A stretch of DNA of 64,000 bases from Kitasatospora aureofaciens (GTDB lineage: Bacteria > Actinomycetota > Actinomycetes > Streptomycetales > Streptomycetaceae), in the NCBI RefSeq assembly GCF_001188955.3, contig NZ_JPRF03000054.1, positions 186,001 through 250,000 of the forward strand, given 5' to 3'. Each line of letters begins with the position of its first letter. Within the stretch, counting starts at the first letter, position 1. Under the pieces are notes generated by a model. It made no database searches. It was not told where the DNA came from and saw only the letters and a list, made by a program, of their open reading frames with translations. Made by a program: the position numbers and the translations under genes. Shown piece after piece: positions 7,085 through 15,798 of this stretch.

Positions 7085-8805
7085 GCCAGGTAGAACAGGT
7101 GGTTGAGCGGCAGTTCGCGGGCCGGCTCGATGGTGGCGGGTTCGCCGTCCAGGGTGACCTTGTACGTCTCCGGGTCGACCGCGATCTTCGGCAGGGCGTC
7201 GTTGCGCAGCATGTGCTGCTTGCCGACCGAGCGGCAGTGCCGTACCGGCAACACCCGGCTTTCCAGTCCCAGTTGGGCGGGAACGCCGAGGTCGACGGCG
7301 GCCCGGGACATGAAGCTGATCCGGGTGGCCTGCCTGGCCCGGCCGAGCGCGCCGTACATCGGGCGGTAGTAGACCGGCTGCGGGGTGGGCAGCGAGGCGT
7401 TCGGGTCGCCCATCAGGGCCCAGTTGATGATGCCGCCCTTGATGACCATCTTGGGCTTGGCGCCGAAGGAGTTGATCGGCCAGAGCACGATGTCGGCCAG
7501 CTTGCCGGGCTCCAGCGAGCCGATGTGCTCGGCGGTGCCGGAGGCGATCGCCGGGTTGATGGTGAGCTTGGCGAGGTAGCGCAGCACCCGGAAGTTGTCG
7601 TTGCGCTCGCTGTCGCCGGCCAGCTTGCCGCGCTGCTCCTTGCAGTGGTGGGCGGTCTGGAAGGCACGGGTGAAGGACTCCCCGATCCGGCCCATGGCCT
7701 GGGAGTCGGAGGAGAAGATCGAGATGACGCCCTCGTCGTGCAGCACGGTCTCGGCGGCGATGGTCTCGGCGCGCACCCGGGAGTCGGCGAAGGAGACGTC
7801 CTCGGGGATGTCGTGGCTGAGGTGGTGGCAGACCATCACCATGTCCAGCAGTTCGTCCACCGAGTTGACGGTGTAGGGCAGGGTCGGGTTGGTGGAGGAC
7901 GGCAGCACGTTGGGCTCGCCGGCGATCCGCATGATGTCGGGGGCGTGGCCGCCGCCCGCACCCTCGGTGTGGAAGGTGTGGATGGTGCGGCCGTCGATCG
8001 CGGACAGGGTGTCCTCGAAGAAGCCGGACTCGTTGAGGGTGTCGGTGTGGATGGCCACCTGCACGTCGTACTCGTCGGCGACGCCGAGCGCGCTGTCGAT
8101 CGCGGCCGGGGTGCTGCCCCAGTCCTCGTGCACCTTGAGGCCGCACACGCCCGCCTCGACCTGCTCGCGCAGCGCGCCCGGCAGCGAGCCGTTGCCCTTG
8201 CCGAGCAGGCCGACGTTGACCGGCAGGTCCTCCACGGCCTGGTACATCCGGCCGATGTTCCACGGCCCGGGCGTACAGGTGGTGCCGTTCGTGCCGTCGG
8301 ACGGGCCGGTGCCGCCGCCGATCAGGGTGGTGATGCCGTTGCTCAGCGCCTCCTGCGCCTGCTGCGGGGCGATGAAGTGGATGTGGGTGTCGATGCCGCC
8401 GGCGGTGGCGATCAGGTGCTCGCCGGAGATCACCTCGGTGCCGGGGCCGATCACCAGCTTCGGGTGCACCCCGCTCTGGGTGTGCGGGTTGCCGGCCTTG
8501 CCGACGGCGGTGATGAAGCCGTCCTTGACGCCGATGTCGCCCTTGACGACGCCGAGCACCGGGTCCATCACGACGACGTTGGTGATGACCAGGTCGAGCG
8601 CGCCCTGGACGGCGGTGGCGGCCGGGTCCTGGGCCATGCCGTCGCGGATGCCCTTGCCGCCGCCGTAGACGGCCTCGTCGCCGTAGTGGCCCTGGTTGAA
8701 GTCCTGCTCGACCTCGACCACGAGGTTGGTGTCCGCGAGGTGGAAGCGGTCGCCGACGGTGGGGCCGAAGAGGTCGGTGTACTGCTTGCGGGACAGGATG
8801 GCCAT
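7081..8805 (-). CDS. ureC: Urease subunit alpha (catalytic)
   Basis: 574 aa nickel amidohydrolase that splits urea to ammonia and carbamate. Active-site features present: GIDTHIHFIAPQQ (first two nickel ligands), GLKVHEDWGSTP (the carbamylated Lys), HTEGAGGGHAPDI (nickel His), MVCHHLSHDIPEDV (flap region with the catalytic His) and FSSDSQAMGRIGE (nickel Asp). No catalytic residue appears lost. ATG 8805 shares one base with the ureB stop. Confidence 0.99.
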   Translation of the reverse strand: MAILSRKQYTDLFGPTVGDRFHLADTNLVVEVEQDFNQGHYGDEAVYGGGKGIRDGMAQDPAATAVQGALDLVITNVVVMDPVLGVVKGDIGVKDGFITAVGKAGNPHTQSGVHPKLVIGPGTEVISGEHLIATAGGIDTHIHFIAPQQAQEALSNGITTLIGGGTGPSDGTNGTTCTPGPWNIGRMYQAVEDLPVNVGLLGKGNGSLPGALREQVEAGVCGLKVHEDWGSTPAAIDSALGVADEYDVQVAIHTDTLNESGFFEDTLSAIDGRTIHTFHTEGAGGGHAPDIMRIAGEPNVLPSSTNPTLPYTVNSVDELLDMVMVCHHLSHDIPEDVSFADSRVRAETIAAETVLHDEGVISIFSSDSQAMGRIGESFTRAFQTAHHCKEQRGKLAGDSERNDNFRVLRYLAKLTINPAIASGTAEHIGSLEPGKLADIVLWPINSFGAKPKMVIKGGIINWALMGDPNASLPTPQPVYYRPMYGALGRARQATRISFMSRAAVDLGVPAQLGLESRVLPVRHCRSVGKQHMLRNDALPKIAVDPETYKVTLDGEPATIEPARELPLNHLFYLA

Positions 8806-9233
8806 CAGCGGTCGCCTTCGTTCCGGAAGCCCGCGCGGGGCTCGTCGTCCTTGTGGTCGAGGTTGGTGCCCTTGAAACCGCGGGCGATCGCCCGGTCGAT
8901 GGCGCGGGCGCGGGTGTCCCGCGCCGTGGTGCCGCCGTCCACGAGGTTGCTGAAGCCCACCAGGCGGCGGTGCCCGCCGAACTCGGCGAGCGTGACGTCC
9001 TTGGTGTCGCCGGGCTCGAAGCGGACGGCGGTGCCGGCCGGGATGTCGAGGTGCTTGCCGAAGGCGGCGTTGCGGTCGAAGTCGAGGGCCCGGTTGGCCT
9101 CGAAGAAGTGGTAGTGGGAACCGACCTGGATCGCCCGGTCGCCCGTGTTGCTGACCGTGATCGTGGCCTTGGCTCGGCCGGCGTTGATCTCCACCGGGTC
9201 GTCGCCGTACAGGTATGCGGCGCCACCAGACAT
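8805..9233 (-). CDS. ureB: Urease subunit beta
   Basis: 142 aa. The beta chain packs on the alpha subunit in the urease trimer. Recognised from VEINAGRAKATITVSNTGDR, IQVGSHYHFFEANRALDFDR and HLDIPAGTAVRFEPGD. It has the usual core plus a C-terminal tail ending in FKGTNLDHKDDEPRAGFRNE. ATG 9233 lies 24 bases after the CbiX-like gene; GAGGAAGGCCAGCC provides the ribosome site. It is separate from ureA, unlike the fused forms in some species. Confidence 0.97.
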   Translation of the reverse strand: MSGGAAYLYGDDPVEINAGRAKATITVSNTGDRAIQVGSHYHFFEANRALDFDRNAAFGKHLDIPAGTAVRFEPGDTKDVTLAEFGGHRRLVGFSNLVDGGTTARDTRARAIDRAIARGFKGTNLDHKDDEPRAGFRNEGDR

Positions 9234-9256
9234 GGCTGGCCTTCCTCTCTGCCGGT

Positions 9257-10123
9257 TCAGTGGGGGGTGTGTGCGGGGGTGTGGGGGTGACTGTGACTGT
9301 GACTGTGTTTGTGACCGTGACCGTGACCGTGGCCGTCGCTGTGGTGGCCCCCGCCCGGGCCGTGGCTGTGGGCGTAGCCGTGGCCGTGCTCGGCGTCGAG
9401 GCCGGCCAGGATGCCGTCCTCGCCGTGGCCGAGCAGGTGCAGCGCCGCCGCCGTGCGGGCCGCGACCACGCCGGCGATCGCGGACGGCCGCAGCAGCGGG
9501 CCGCCGTCCCGTACGTCGCTGTCCCGCAGGTCGGCCGGCAGGGCCGGGCCGAAGGAGGCCGGGACGGCCGTGACCCGGTCGGCGCCGAGCAGTCGGCAGC
9601 GTTCGGCGCCCTCGGCCGAGCCGGGGTCGCCGCCCGCGAAGGCCACCTCGACCAACCGGTGCCGCCCGTACTGGCGGACCAGCCGGGCGATCCGGAACAG
9701 TTCGGCGTCCTCGAACGGCCCGGCCGCCGGGGCGGTGACGAGTACGGCGTCCCCGCCGCCGGCCGAGGCCGCGGCGGCGCGCAGCCAGCCGATCAGGTGC
9801 TCGGCCGCGCCGAAGGGCGCGGTGAGCGCGAGCCGTCCGCGGCCCTCGTCGTCGGCGAGCCAGCGCAGGGCGCGGGCGGTGTCGGCGACCAGCTTCGGGT
9901 CCCGTCCGAGGGTCATCGGTACGACGCACACCGGTCCGTCGCCGGCCGCCAGGGCCGAGCGGACGGCTTCGGCGAGCGGTCGGCCCGCGGCTGCCGCGGC
10001 GTGGACGACCGGCCCGCGCCCGGCGGGCGCGCCGCTCGGGGTGACCAGGCCCACCAGGTCGCGGCCGCCGTCACTCTCGTGCCCGCCGGCCAGGACGACC
10101 ACCGCAGGCTGGGGGGCGGTCAT
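9257..10123 (-). CDS. CbiX-like chelatase-family protein with His-rich tail, inside the urease operon
   Basis: 288 aa. Residues 1-240 resemble sirohydrochlorin chelatases of the CbiX/CfbA type: an N-terminal VVVLAGGHESDGG in place of the usual AHGSRD, the PMTLGRDPKLVADTARAL segment, and a second half-repeat. The last ~45 residues are a His-Gly/Ser tail with about 20 histidines (from EHGHGYAHSHG on). It lies between ureA and ureB with gaps of 3 and 23 bases, so it is co-transcribed with urease. No UreE is found in the operon. I infer a nickel-handling role, either chaperone or store; family kinship to nickel chelatase CfbA supports this but does not prove it. A role in cobalamin synthesis is less likely here. 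Confidence 0.8.
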   Translation of the reverse strand: MTAPQPAVVVLAGGHESDGGRDLVGLVTPSGAPAGRGPVVHAAAAAGRPLAEAVRSALAAGDGPVCVVPMTLGRDPKLVADTARALRWLADDEGRGRLALTAPFGAAEHLIGWLRAAAASAGGGDAVLVTAPAAGPFEDAELFRIARLVRQYGRHRLVEVAFAGGDPGSAEGAERCRLLGADRVTAVPASFGPALPADLRDSDVRDGGPLLRPSAIAGVVAARTAAALHLLGHGEDGILAGLDAEHGHGYAHSHGPGGGHHSDGHGHGHGHKHSHSHSHPHTPAHTPH

Positions 10124-10126
10124 CGC

Positions 10127-10432
10127 TCAGGCACCGACCGGGTCGTGGCAGGAGACCAGCTTGGTGCCGTCCAGGAACGCGGCCTCGACCTGGAGCAGCG
10201 GCAGCATCTCGCGCACGCCGGGCATGACGTCCGCGTTGCTGACGACCTGCTTGCCGATCTCCATGCACTCGGCGACGGTGCGGCCGTCCCGGGCGCCCTC
10301 CATGATGGCCTCGCTGATCAGCGCGCAGGCCTCGCTGTAGTTGAGCCTGACGCCGCGGTCGCGGCGTTTGCGGGCCAGATCGGCCACGACGTAGATGTAG
10401 AGCTTGTCCATCTCACGCGGGGAGAGATTCAC
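10127..10432 (-). CDS. ureA: Urease subunit gamma
   Basis: 101 aa, the normal size for gamma subunits. It begins MNLSPREMDKLYIYVVADLA and contains RGVRLNYSEACALI, VPGVREMLP-type VMPGVREMLPLLQVEAAFLD and ends KLVSCHDPVGA. GTG 10432 is chosen over the GTG at 10441 because GGAGGA lies nine bases upstream of it. It is the first urease gene and is 3 bases from the CbiX-like gene. The operon promoter was not located with confidence. Confidence 0.96.
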   Translation of the reverse strand: MNLSPREMDKLYIYVVADLARKRRDRGVRLNYSEACALISEAIMEGARDGRTVAECMEIGKQVVSNADVMPGVREMLPLLQVEAAFLDGTKLVSCHDPVGA

Positions 10433-10538
10433 GGGAACCACTCCTCCTTTCCGAGAAACCGACGGAATGCAAGTCCGATGAAAAGCAGATCAGTTGGGCC
10501 ACCGTGGGGCGGAATACCGGGTTCGGCCGCCTGCGGGA

Positions 10539-11075
10539 TCAGACCCGGCGCAGCCGGGGAATCACCGGTACCGCGGCCAGGAACAGCATGGTGGTCAGCA
10601 CGAACGGCCACGTGAAGGCGTGGCCGCCGAACGGCGCGGTGCTCGCGCCGAGCGCCGGGGTCAGCACGGTCGCGGCGGCCGTGGCGGCCGCGGCGGCCGT
10701 CGCGACCAGGCAGAACGGCGCGGTCAGCGCGGGCAGCCCGCGCCCTTCCAGTAGGGCTCCGAGTGCCGCGGTCACCACCACGGCGACGACGGCGCCGAGC
10801 ACCGCGACCGCGACCGTCGCCGGGTGGCCCGGGCCGAGGAGCACCGCGCACCCGAGCGCGACCAGGCACCCGTTGTACCCGGTCAGCCCGGCCTCGACGG
10901 CGTCCCGCCGCAGCCCGAAACCGTACGCGGTGGACCGCATGAAATCGACCTGGGCGCCATCGCGCAGGACTTCGACGACTAACTCGACGGATATCGGACG
11001 GGCGGCGGCGGAAGCCCTTTTCGGGGCCCCTCCCCCACCCTTTTGTTGACCCATACGGCCCATACGTCGCACCAA
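10539..11075 (-). pseudogene. Urea transporter (UT family) with two internal deletions
   Basis: The 178-codon open frame contains VLRDGAQVDF (UT entry motif) joined directly to YGFGLRRDAVEAGLTGYNGC, then GLPALTAPFCLVAT, then GGHAFTWPFVLTTMLFLAAV. Intact bacterial UT proteins are ~300 aa with two homologous halves. Here the first two helices of half one and nearly all of half two are missing, while the end of half two is kept. The reading frame has survived, but a working pore is very unlikely. It lies just upstream of ureA on the same strand, where a urea importer would be expected. A TTA codon occurs at 10982-10980. The start is uncertain (candidates 11075, 11063, 11054). Confidence 0.6.
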
Positions 11076-11485
11076 TTCCCCGGTACGGCCGAGGGGGCTC
11101 GGGAGACTGCCCGGGAGCCCGTTCGGCGATTCGTGGGGAACCGTACTCCTGCGGATTCGGAAACGGGATGGGCACCTGGCGTTACGTCAAATCGACCGAC
11201 AGTCACGACGTGGGCGCTGAGCTGCAACATTCTGTTGAAGCCACGGCGCGGCGAAGTGACTGAAGAGGGCAATTCTTTGCGAAGTTTTACTCGCGGCAGA
11301 CAAGCGCCGGAATATGGCTATGCCAAGTAATCCGCGACAAATTCTGGCTATCCCGGCAATCCGGACACGCGGAGCCGTGGGAAAGCCGCGGGAATGCTGT
11401 GGGGCGCGGGGCCGATGTGGCGGAAATGTGAGTTCTTCGGGGTGCGATCGCACCGGAATGCGTGGACGGGGCTCCACGCGGCCGG
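11076..11485. other. 410-bp non-coding region upstream of the urease locus
   Basis: This stretch is visibly lower in GC than its neighbours and has no credible gene on either strand. It must hold the promoter of the urea transporter/urease unit reading left, and receives the 3' side of the hydrolase at 11486. I looked for GlnR boxes (GTNAC-N6-GAAAC). I found only GTTAC-N6-TCGAC at 11181-11196 with a GTCAC at 11202-11206, which is too degenerate to call. Confidence 0.5.
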
Positions 11486-12301
11486 TCAGGCCGCCCCGGG
11501 CCCTGCGTGGGGGGTCGCTCCGGGGCCCGCAGGGGAGGTCGCTCCGGCCTCGGTCCCGGCAGCCGTCCGACCGAGGTGCCCGAGCAGGAAGCGCTCCGAG
11601 GCGGCGAGCTCGAACTCGGGCACCGCCCGGTGGCCCCCGGGATTGGCGTGCAGCGTCTTCTGCCGCGAGCCCAGCGCGCCGTACAGTGCCAACGCGGCCT
11701 CACGCGACGAGAGTTCGTCGTCCCACTGCAGGACGAACTCCACCGGAACGGTCACCCGCCCGGCCGGCTCCAGCAGCGAGGCATGGCCCGCCAGCCCGAA
11801 CACGGCGGCCCGGATTCGCGGTTCGGCCGCCGCGAGCGGGATGCCGATCACCGTCCCGAGCGACAACCCCCAGTACCCGACGGGCCCGGGGCCCCTGCCC
11901 GGCCCCTCGAGGGCGTCCAGAGTGTCCAGCACCGCCCGCCACTCGGGCACGGCCCGCTCCGCGAGCGCCGCCGTGTGCCGCGCCACCCACGCACTGATCG
12001 GCCGCCCGGCCGCCAGCAACTCCCCGATCTCGGTGGCGAACCGCTCGTCCTGCGCGGTGCGCTCCCGCTCGCCGTGCCCGGGCGCGTCGAGAGCCACCGC
12101 CGCCCACCCGTACCGCGCCACGCACGCCTGGGCCCGGTCCCGCGACCCCAGCTTGTGCTGCCCGCCACCGTGCCCGAGCAGCACCAACGGCCGCCCGCCG
12201 AGGGCCGATCCGGCCGGGTGCCAGAGCACGCCGGGCACGCCGTCATGGACGAAGCGGCGTTCCGAGACGCCGTCCGCACTGGTCTCCGAAGTGAAGTGCA
12301 C
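11486..12301 (-). CDS. Alpha/beta hydrolase (dienelactone-hydrolase-like)
   Basis: 271 aa. LVLLGHGGGQHK (oxyanion region), VALDAPGHGERE, the nucleophile elbow GYWGLSLGT (GxSxG with Ser in GLSLG), VPVEFVLQWDDE (acid) and the HANPGGHRAVPEFE His form a full hydrolase triad. The last ~25 residues are a low-complexity Ala/Gly/Pro/Thr tail. GTG 12301 has only a weak purine-rich site (GGATGG) before it. No signal peptide, so cytoplasmic. The substrate cannot be predicted. Confidence 0.85.
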   Translation of the reverse strand: MHFTSETSADGVSERRFVHDGVPGVLWHPAGSALGGRPLVLLGHGGGQHKLGSRDRAQACVARYGWAAVALDAPGHGERERTAQDERFATEIGELLAAGRPISAWVARHTAALAERAVPEWRAVLDTLDALEGPGRGPGPVGYWGLSLGTVIGIPLAAAEPRIRAAVFGLAGHASLLEPAGRVTVPVEFVLQWDDELSSREAALALYGALGSRQKTLHANPGGHRAVPEFELAASERFLLGHLGRTAAGTEAGATSPAGPGATPHAGPGAA

Positions 12302-12416
12302 CCATCCATCATGGCGCCCGACACACGTTCGAGTCCGGCCTTTGTCCCGCCTGGCCGAAGTCGCCGGGGCCCCGATTGGTACCCGACCCTCCCCGACCGT
12401 GCAGTCCTCCAGGGCC

Positions 12417-12600
12417 CGCTGACGGCGAACTCCCGGACGGTCGACCAGACTTCGGCGGGCTCCTCCTCCTGGGCCAAGTGCCCTGCACCGGCGACGACGG
12501 CCGTCGTCGGGTCGCGCACCCCGGCGGCGCGGAAGCCCCGGGCGTAGGCGTCGATGTCGCCGTACTCGCGGTCTGCGATGACCGGCTCGACGCGCCGGCT
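12417..12600 (-). pseudogene. C-terminal remnant of a second alpha/beta hydrolase
   Basis: The minus frame reads VEPVIADREYGDIDAYARGF, then TTAVVAGAGHLAQEEEPAEV and WSTVREF. This is the final His-bearing segment (GAGH-x-Q-E-E-x-P-E) of an epoxide-hydrolase-like alpha/beta hydrolase. No start, nucleophile or acid region is present. It lies between two intact hydrolase genes and may be what is left of a third member of the group. Confidence 0.5.
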
Positions 12601-12613
12601 CCGTTGGCGCCTC

Positions 12614-13372
12614 TCAGCCCCGCGCTGACGGGTCCCGGAGGAAGTCCGTGAGGAGGGTGGTCACCTCGGCGGGCCGTTCCAGGTTGGGCAGGTGGCCGGC
12701 CCAGGGGAGTTCGAGGTGGCGGGCGTTGGGGAGGATGGTGGGGAGTCCGGCGGCGATGTGGCGGAAGTCCGGGAGGTCGTGGGCGCCCGAGACGGCGAGG
12801 GTGGGGGCGGTGATCCGGGTGAGGTCGACGTCTTCCTTCTCCGGGCCGCCGGTCGCCTCCAGCTGGACGTCGAAGTTGTGGCGCTGCATCCGCCGGACGT
12901 GGTCGCGGGTCGGTTCGTCGGCCTCCGGGCCGAGCCAGGTGCGGACGTTGAGTTCGACGGCGGCCTCGATGTCGCCCGCCTCCAGCAGTTCGTCCTCCTG
13001 GGCGCCGAAGGCGCGCAGGGTTCCGGAGGGTTCGTGGCCCGGGCGGCCTGCGCAGAGCAGGGCGAGTGCGGTGACCGCGTGGGGGCGCAGGGCGGCCGCG
13101 GTGAGGGCGATGCGGCCGCCGTACGAGGCGCCGACCAGGGCGGTGGTTCCGATGCCCAGGTGGTCGAGGAGGGCGAGCACGTCAGCCGCGGCGCCGTAGG
13201 GGCCGGTGGGCAGCGGGGTGTCGCCGAAGCCGCGGAAGTCGCAGCGGACGACGCGGTGGCCGGCGTCGAGGAGGGCCTGCCACTGAGGGTCCCACATCCG
13301 CCGGTCGCACACCGAGGAGTGCAGCAGGACAACAGCCGGACCGGTTCCTGAATCATCATGAGAAAGGATCAC
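12614..13372 (-). CDS. Alpha/beta fold hydrolase
   Basis: 252 aa from GTG 13372 (V-I-L-S-H-D-D-S-G). The motifs are in order: VVLLHSSVCDRRMWDPQW, DFRGFGDTPLP, the nucleophile elbow VGASYGGRIAL (Ser), AVSGAHDLPDF (Asp) and PWAGHLPNLERP (His). This is the haloperoxidase/3-oxoadipate lactonase-like group. The frame is open further upstream to a TTG at 13426, but that lacks support and runs into the divergent GNAT promoter. The start remains uncertain because no clear ribosome site is seen. Confidence 0.85.
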   Translation of the reverse strand: MILSHDDSGTGPAVVLLHSSVCDRRMWDPQWQALLDAGHRVVRCDFRGFGDTPLPTGPYGAAADVLALLDHLGIGTTALVGASYGGRIALTAAALRPHAVTALALLCAGRPGHEPSGTLRAFGAQEDELLEAGDIEAAVELNVRTWLGPEADEPTRDHVRRMQRHNFDVQLEATGGPEKEDVDLTRITAPTLAVSGAHDLPDFRHIAAGLPTILPNARHLELPWAGHLPNLERPAEVTTLLTDFLRDPSARG

Positions 13373-13467
13373 CCGGTGGATGGTAGCCAGCCAGGCCGGT
13401 CGCCCGCGAGGCAGTTCGGGCGGCAATCCGATGGCGTGACCGGCGGCGGCGCGCCGAGAATGTCCGG

Positions 13468-14019
13468 ATGCGCGAACTGGAGCTGTCCGACGGAGTGGTC
13501 ACGCTGTCCCCGCTGCGCCCGGAGGACGCGGCGGCCCACCTGGCCGGGGAGGATGACGAGCTGGTGCGGTGGCTGAGCGGCGGCCCGAGCACTCCGGAGG
13601 GCGTCGCGGCGTACTTCCGGCAGTGCCGCGAGCAGTGGGAGGCGGACGGTCCGCTGCGCGCGTTCGGGATCAGGGCGGACGAGGAGGGCGGAAACGGCGT
13701 ACTGGCGGGGACGATCGACCTGCGGTTCGGGCACGCCGACCTCGCCCCCGGCCAGGTGAACGTCGCCTACGGCCTCTATCCCCCGTGGCGCGGCCGGGGC
13801 CTGGCAACCCGGGCCGTCCTGCTGGCCTCGGGGTACGGGGCGCGGGTAGGTGCGCGGGAGGCGGTGATCCGGGTGGAGCCGGAGAACGCCGCTTCGGCCG
13901 CGGTGGCCCGTCGGGCCGGGTTCCGGCCTGCCGGGCGGGCGCGGGACGGGCACGGGACGCTGCACGACTGGTACCTCCGCGGCCTGGACCTCTTCCGACC
14001 GGAGGCCGCCGGGGAGTAA
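13468..14019 (+). CDS. GNAT-family N-acetyltransferase
   Basis: 183 aa. It fits the RimJ/RimL-like GNAT subgroup: VTLSPLRPEDAAAHLAGEDD at the start, YGLYPPWRGRGLATRAVLLA (acetyl-CoA-binding motif A with RGRGLA) at ~105-124, and VEPENAASAAVARRAGF (motif B) at ~138-154. Acceptor unknown; protein N-terminal or small amine acetylation are both possible. It is followed by the sigma factor on the same strand with a 45-base gap, so it may be separately transcribed. Confidence 0.88.
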   Translation: MRELELSDGVVTLSPLRPEDAAAHLAGEDDELVRWLSGGPSTPEGVAAYFRQCREQWEADGPLRAFGIRADEEGGNGVLAGTIDLRFGHADLAPGQVNVAYGLYPPWRGRGLATRAVLLASGYGARVGAREAVIRVEPENAASAAVARRAGFRPAGRARDGHGTLHDWYLRGLDLFRPEAAGE

Positions 14020-14064
14020 GCGCTTCCGGCCCCGTCCGGGCTCTGGGTGGGTGAGGAGGTACTC

Positions 14065-14598
14065 ATGGGAGAAGCGAAGAGCGCTCGGGACGAGGAGTTC
14101 CAGACGTTCGTCGTCGCGTCCTGGCCCCGGCTGCTACGGACGGCGTTCCTGCTGGCCGGGGAACAGTACGCGGCGGAGGACCTGGTGCAGTCGGCGGCGG
14201 AGAAGGCCTGCGCGGCCTGGTCGAAGGTGCGCCGGGCGGACGATCCGTACGCCTACGTGCGACGGATCCTGGTGAACCAGCACGCCCGCCGCTGGCGCCG
14301 TCGGCCGCCGGAGCTGCTGGTCGACGCGGTGCCGGACACGGCGGGGTCGGAGGACGGCTTCGCCCGGTCCGACCAGCGCGGGGCACTGCTGGCCGCGCTC
14401 GCCACCCTGCCGCCGCGCCAGCGGGAGGCGGTGGTGCTGCGGTACTGGGAGGACCTGAGCGACAGCCAGACGGCCACGGCGATGGGCTGTTCGGTGGGCG
14501 CGGTGCGCAGCCACGCGGCGAAGGGCATCGGGCGGTTGCGACAGGTGTCCGCTCTGGGGGAGCTGAAGGACAGGACCGAGATCGGAGGGGCGGTATGA
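14065..14598 (+). CDS. SigE-family ECF RNA polymerase sigma factor
   Basis: 177 aa. Region 2 (FVVASWPRLLRTAFLLAGEQ, AEDLVQSAAEKACAAW) and region 4 (LPPRQREAVVLRYWEDLSDS, ATAMGCSVGAVRSHAAKGIG) of a short ECF factor lacking other regions. This is the actinobacterial SigE subgroup. ATG 14065 is chosen because GTGAGGAGG precedes it by about nine bases; a GTG at 14047 lacks this. The stop overlaps the next gene by four bases, pairing it with a membrane protein that probably controls it. Confidence 0.92.
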   Translation: MGEAKSARDEEFQTFVVASWPRLLRTAFLLAGEQYAAEDLVQSAAEKACAAWSKVRRADDPYAYVRRILVNQHARRWRRRPPELLVDAVPDTAGSEDGFARSDQRGALLAALATLPPRQREAVVLRYWEDLSDSQTATAMGCSVGAVRSHAAKGIGRLRQVSALGELKDRTEIGGAV

Positions 14599-15518
14599 GC
14601 ACGAACGCGAACGGGGACGCCGACCTGTGGGTCGGGCTGGGCCTGGCCGAGGCGGCGTCGACCGCGAGGATCGGCCCGGCGCCGGTGGCGGACATCCTGG
14701 CGGGCGGTCGGCGGATCCGGCGCCGCCGCCGGACGGTGGTCGGCGCGCTGGCGCTGGCCTCGGTGGTGGTGCTGGCGGGCGGGGCGGTCTCCGAGCTGCG
14801 CCCCGGGCCGGCCGTCTCCCACCCGCTGGTCCCGGCCGGTCCCGGTCACGGCTCCGGCACCGGCGGCCCGCCGACGGCCGCGGCTGCCCCGGTGAGCCCG
14901 ACTCCCACGACCGCCGCCCCGCCCGCACGGGACCCGTTCACCCCGGTGCGGGTGGTGGTCGGCGAGGGCACCACGCCCGAGGGCAAGCAGTGGAAGCTGT
15001 GGCGGGCCGTGTGGCCGACGGCCCCGAGGGAGCGGGCGTACGAGCAGGCGCTGGCGCTGTGGCAGGAGCGCAGCCCGTACGACTCGGCGGTCAGCAAGCC
15101 GACGAAGGAGTTCGTCGACCGGTACTACGATCCCGACTCCGACGTCGTCAACACCTACTTCACGGTGGACGGGGTGCGCCTGAGCCACGACGCCGCGGGC
15201 ACCAGCCCGGCGCCGGGCAAGCTGGGCCCGCGCGACGGCACGTACATCGGCGGCGGCCTGCTGGGCGCCCGGGGCAAGGGTGACACGGTGGCCCCGGGTG
15301 AGATCGTCGGGCTGAGCCTGGGTCCCGACATCGCCCGGGTGAAGGTGACCTGGACGGACGGCACGGTCACCGAGCCGCCGCTCGTCACGGTGGCCGACTC
15401 GCCGCTGCGCGAGGCGGTGGTGGCCCGGCCGGAGGGCAGGACGGCCAGGCTCTGGGAGTACTTCGACCGGAACGGCAACAAGGTCCCGGACTCCGGGGCG
15501 CAGTTCCTGACGGGCTGA
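14595..15518 (+). CDS. Single-pass membrane protein, likely anti-sigma partner
   Basis: 307 aa. The N-terminal cytoplasmic part (~45 aa) ends in an Arg cluster (RRIRRRRRT), followed by one transmembrane helix VVGALALASVVVLAGGAV (~48-65), a Pro/Thr/Ala linker and an extracellular domain of ~200 residues. Genes of this layout commonly follow SigE-type sigma genes in Streptomyces. No zinc anti-sigma motif (HxxxCxxC) is seen, so the anti-sigma role rests on position and topology only. Translation is coupled through ATGA. Confidence 0.7.
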   Translation: MSTNANGDADLWVGLGLAEAASTARIGPAPVADILAGGRRIRRRRRTVVGALALASVVVLAGGAVSELRPGPAVSHPLVPAGPGHGSGTGGPPTAAAAPVSPTPTTAAPPARDPFTPVRVVVGEGTTPEGKQWKLWRAVWPTAPRERAYEQALALWQERSPYDSAVSKPTKEFVDRYYDPDSDVVNTYFTVDGVRLSHDAAGTSPAPGKLGPRDGTYIGGGLLGARGKGDTVAPGEIVGLSLGPDIARVKVTWTDGTVTEPPLVTVADSPLREAVVARPEGRTARLWEYFDRNGNKVPDSGAQFLTG

Positions 15519-15609
15519 CCACACCTGTCGCCCGACGCGTCGACCGCACCCGTGGTCTGACGCCTGGCCACTTGGTCCGGGTGTTCCGTGGAGGCGCGCG
15601 GCGGGGGCT

Positions 15610-15650
15610 GCGGGAGTGGGAAGTCGGTAGCGCCGACTTCCCACTCCCGC
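15610..15650. terminator. Hairpin element, copy 1 (18-bp stem)
   Basis: GCGGGAGTGGGAAGTCGG at 15610-15627 pairs perfectly with 15633-15650 around a 5-base loop. It lies between the 3' ends of the anti-sigma-like gene and the convergent nucleotidyltransferase. It is one of four near-identical hairpins in this window and is probably a bidirectional terminator. Confidence 0.75.
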
Positions 15651-15798
15651 CGCTCCTCAGCCAGAACTCACATGTCGTCATTCCTCCCGTCTTCGCCGGG
15701 CCCCGCCCTGGAGTTGACGATCGTGTGGCATGACCGGGGCCTTGCGGCAAGGGCCCCCGTGCGCTACAGCGTGAGACCGGCGGGGAAAGCGCGTGTTG

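Noticed and set aside
9257..10123. UreE nickel chaperone
   Set aside because: The His-rich tail is similar in kind, but the body is a two-repeat chelatase fold with no UreE peptide-binding or metallochaperone domain.
11181..11206. GlnR-type nitrogen control box upstream of urease
   Set aside because: Only one half site fits (GTTAC), the partner is TCGAC rather than GAAAC, and the next GTCAC is off by one base in spacing.
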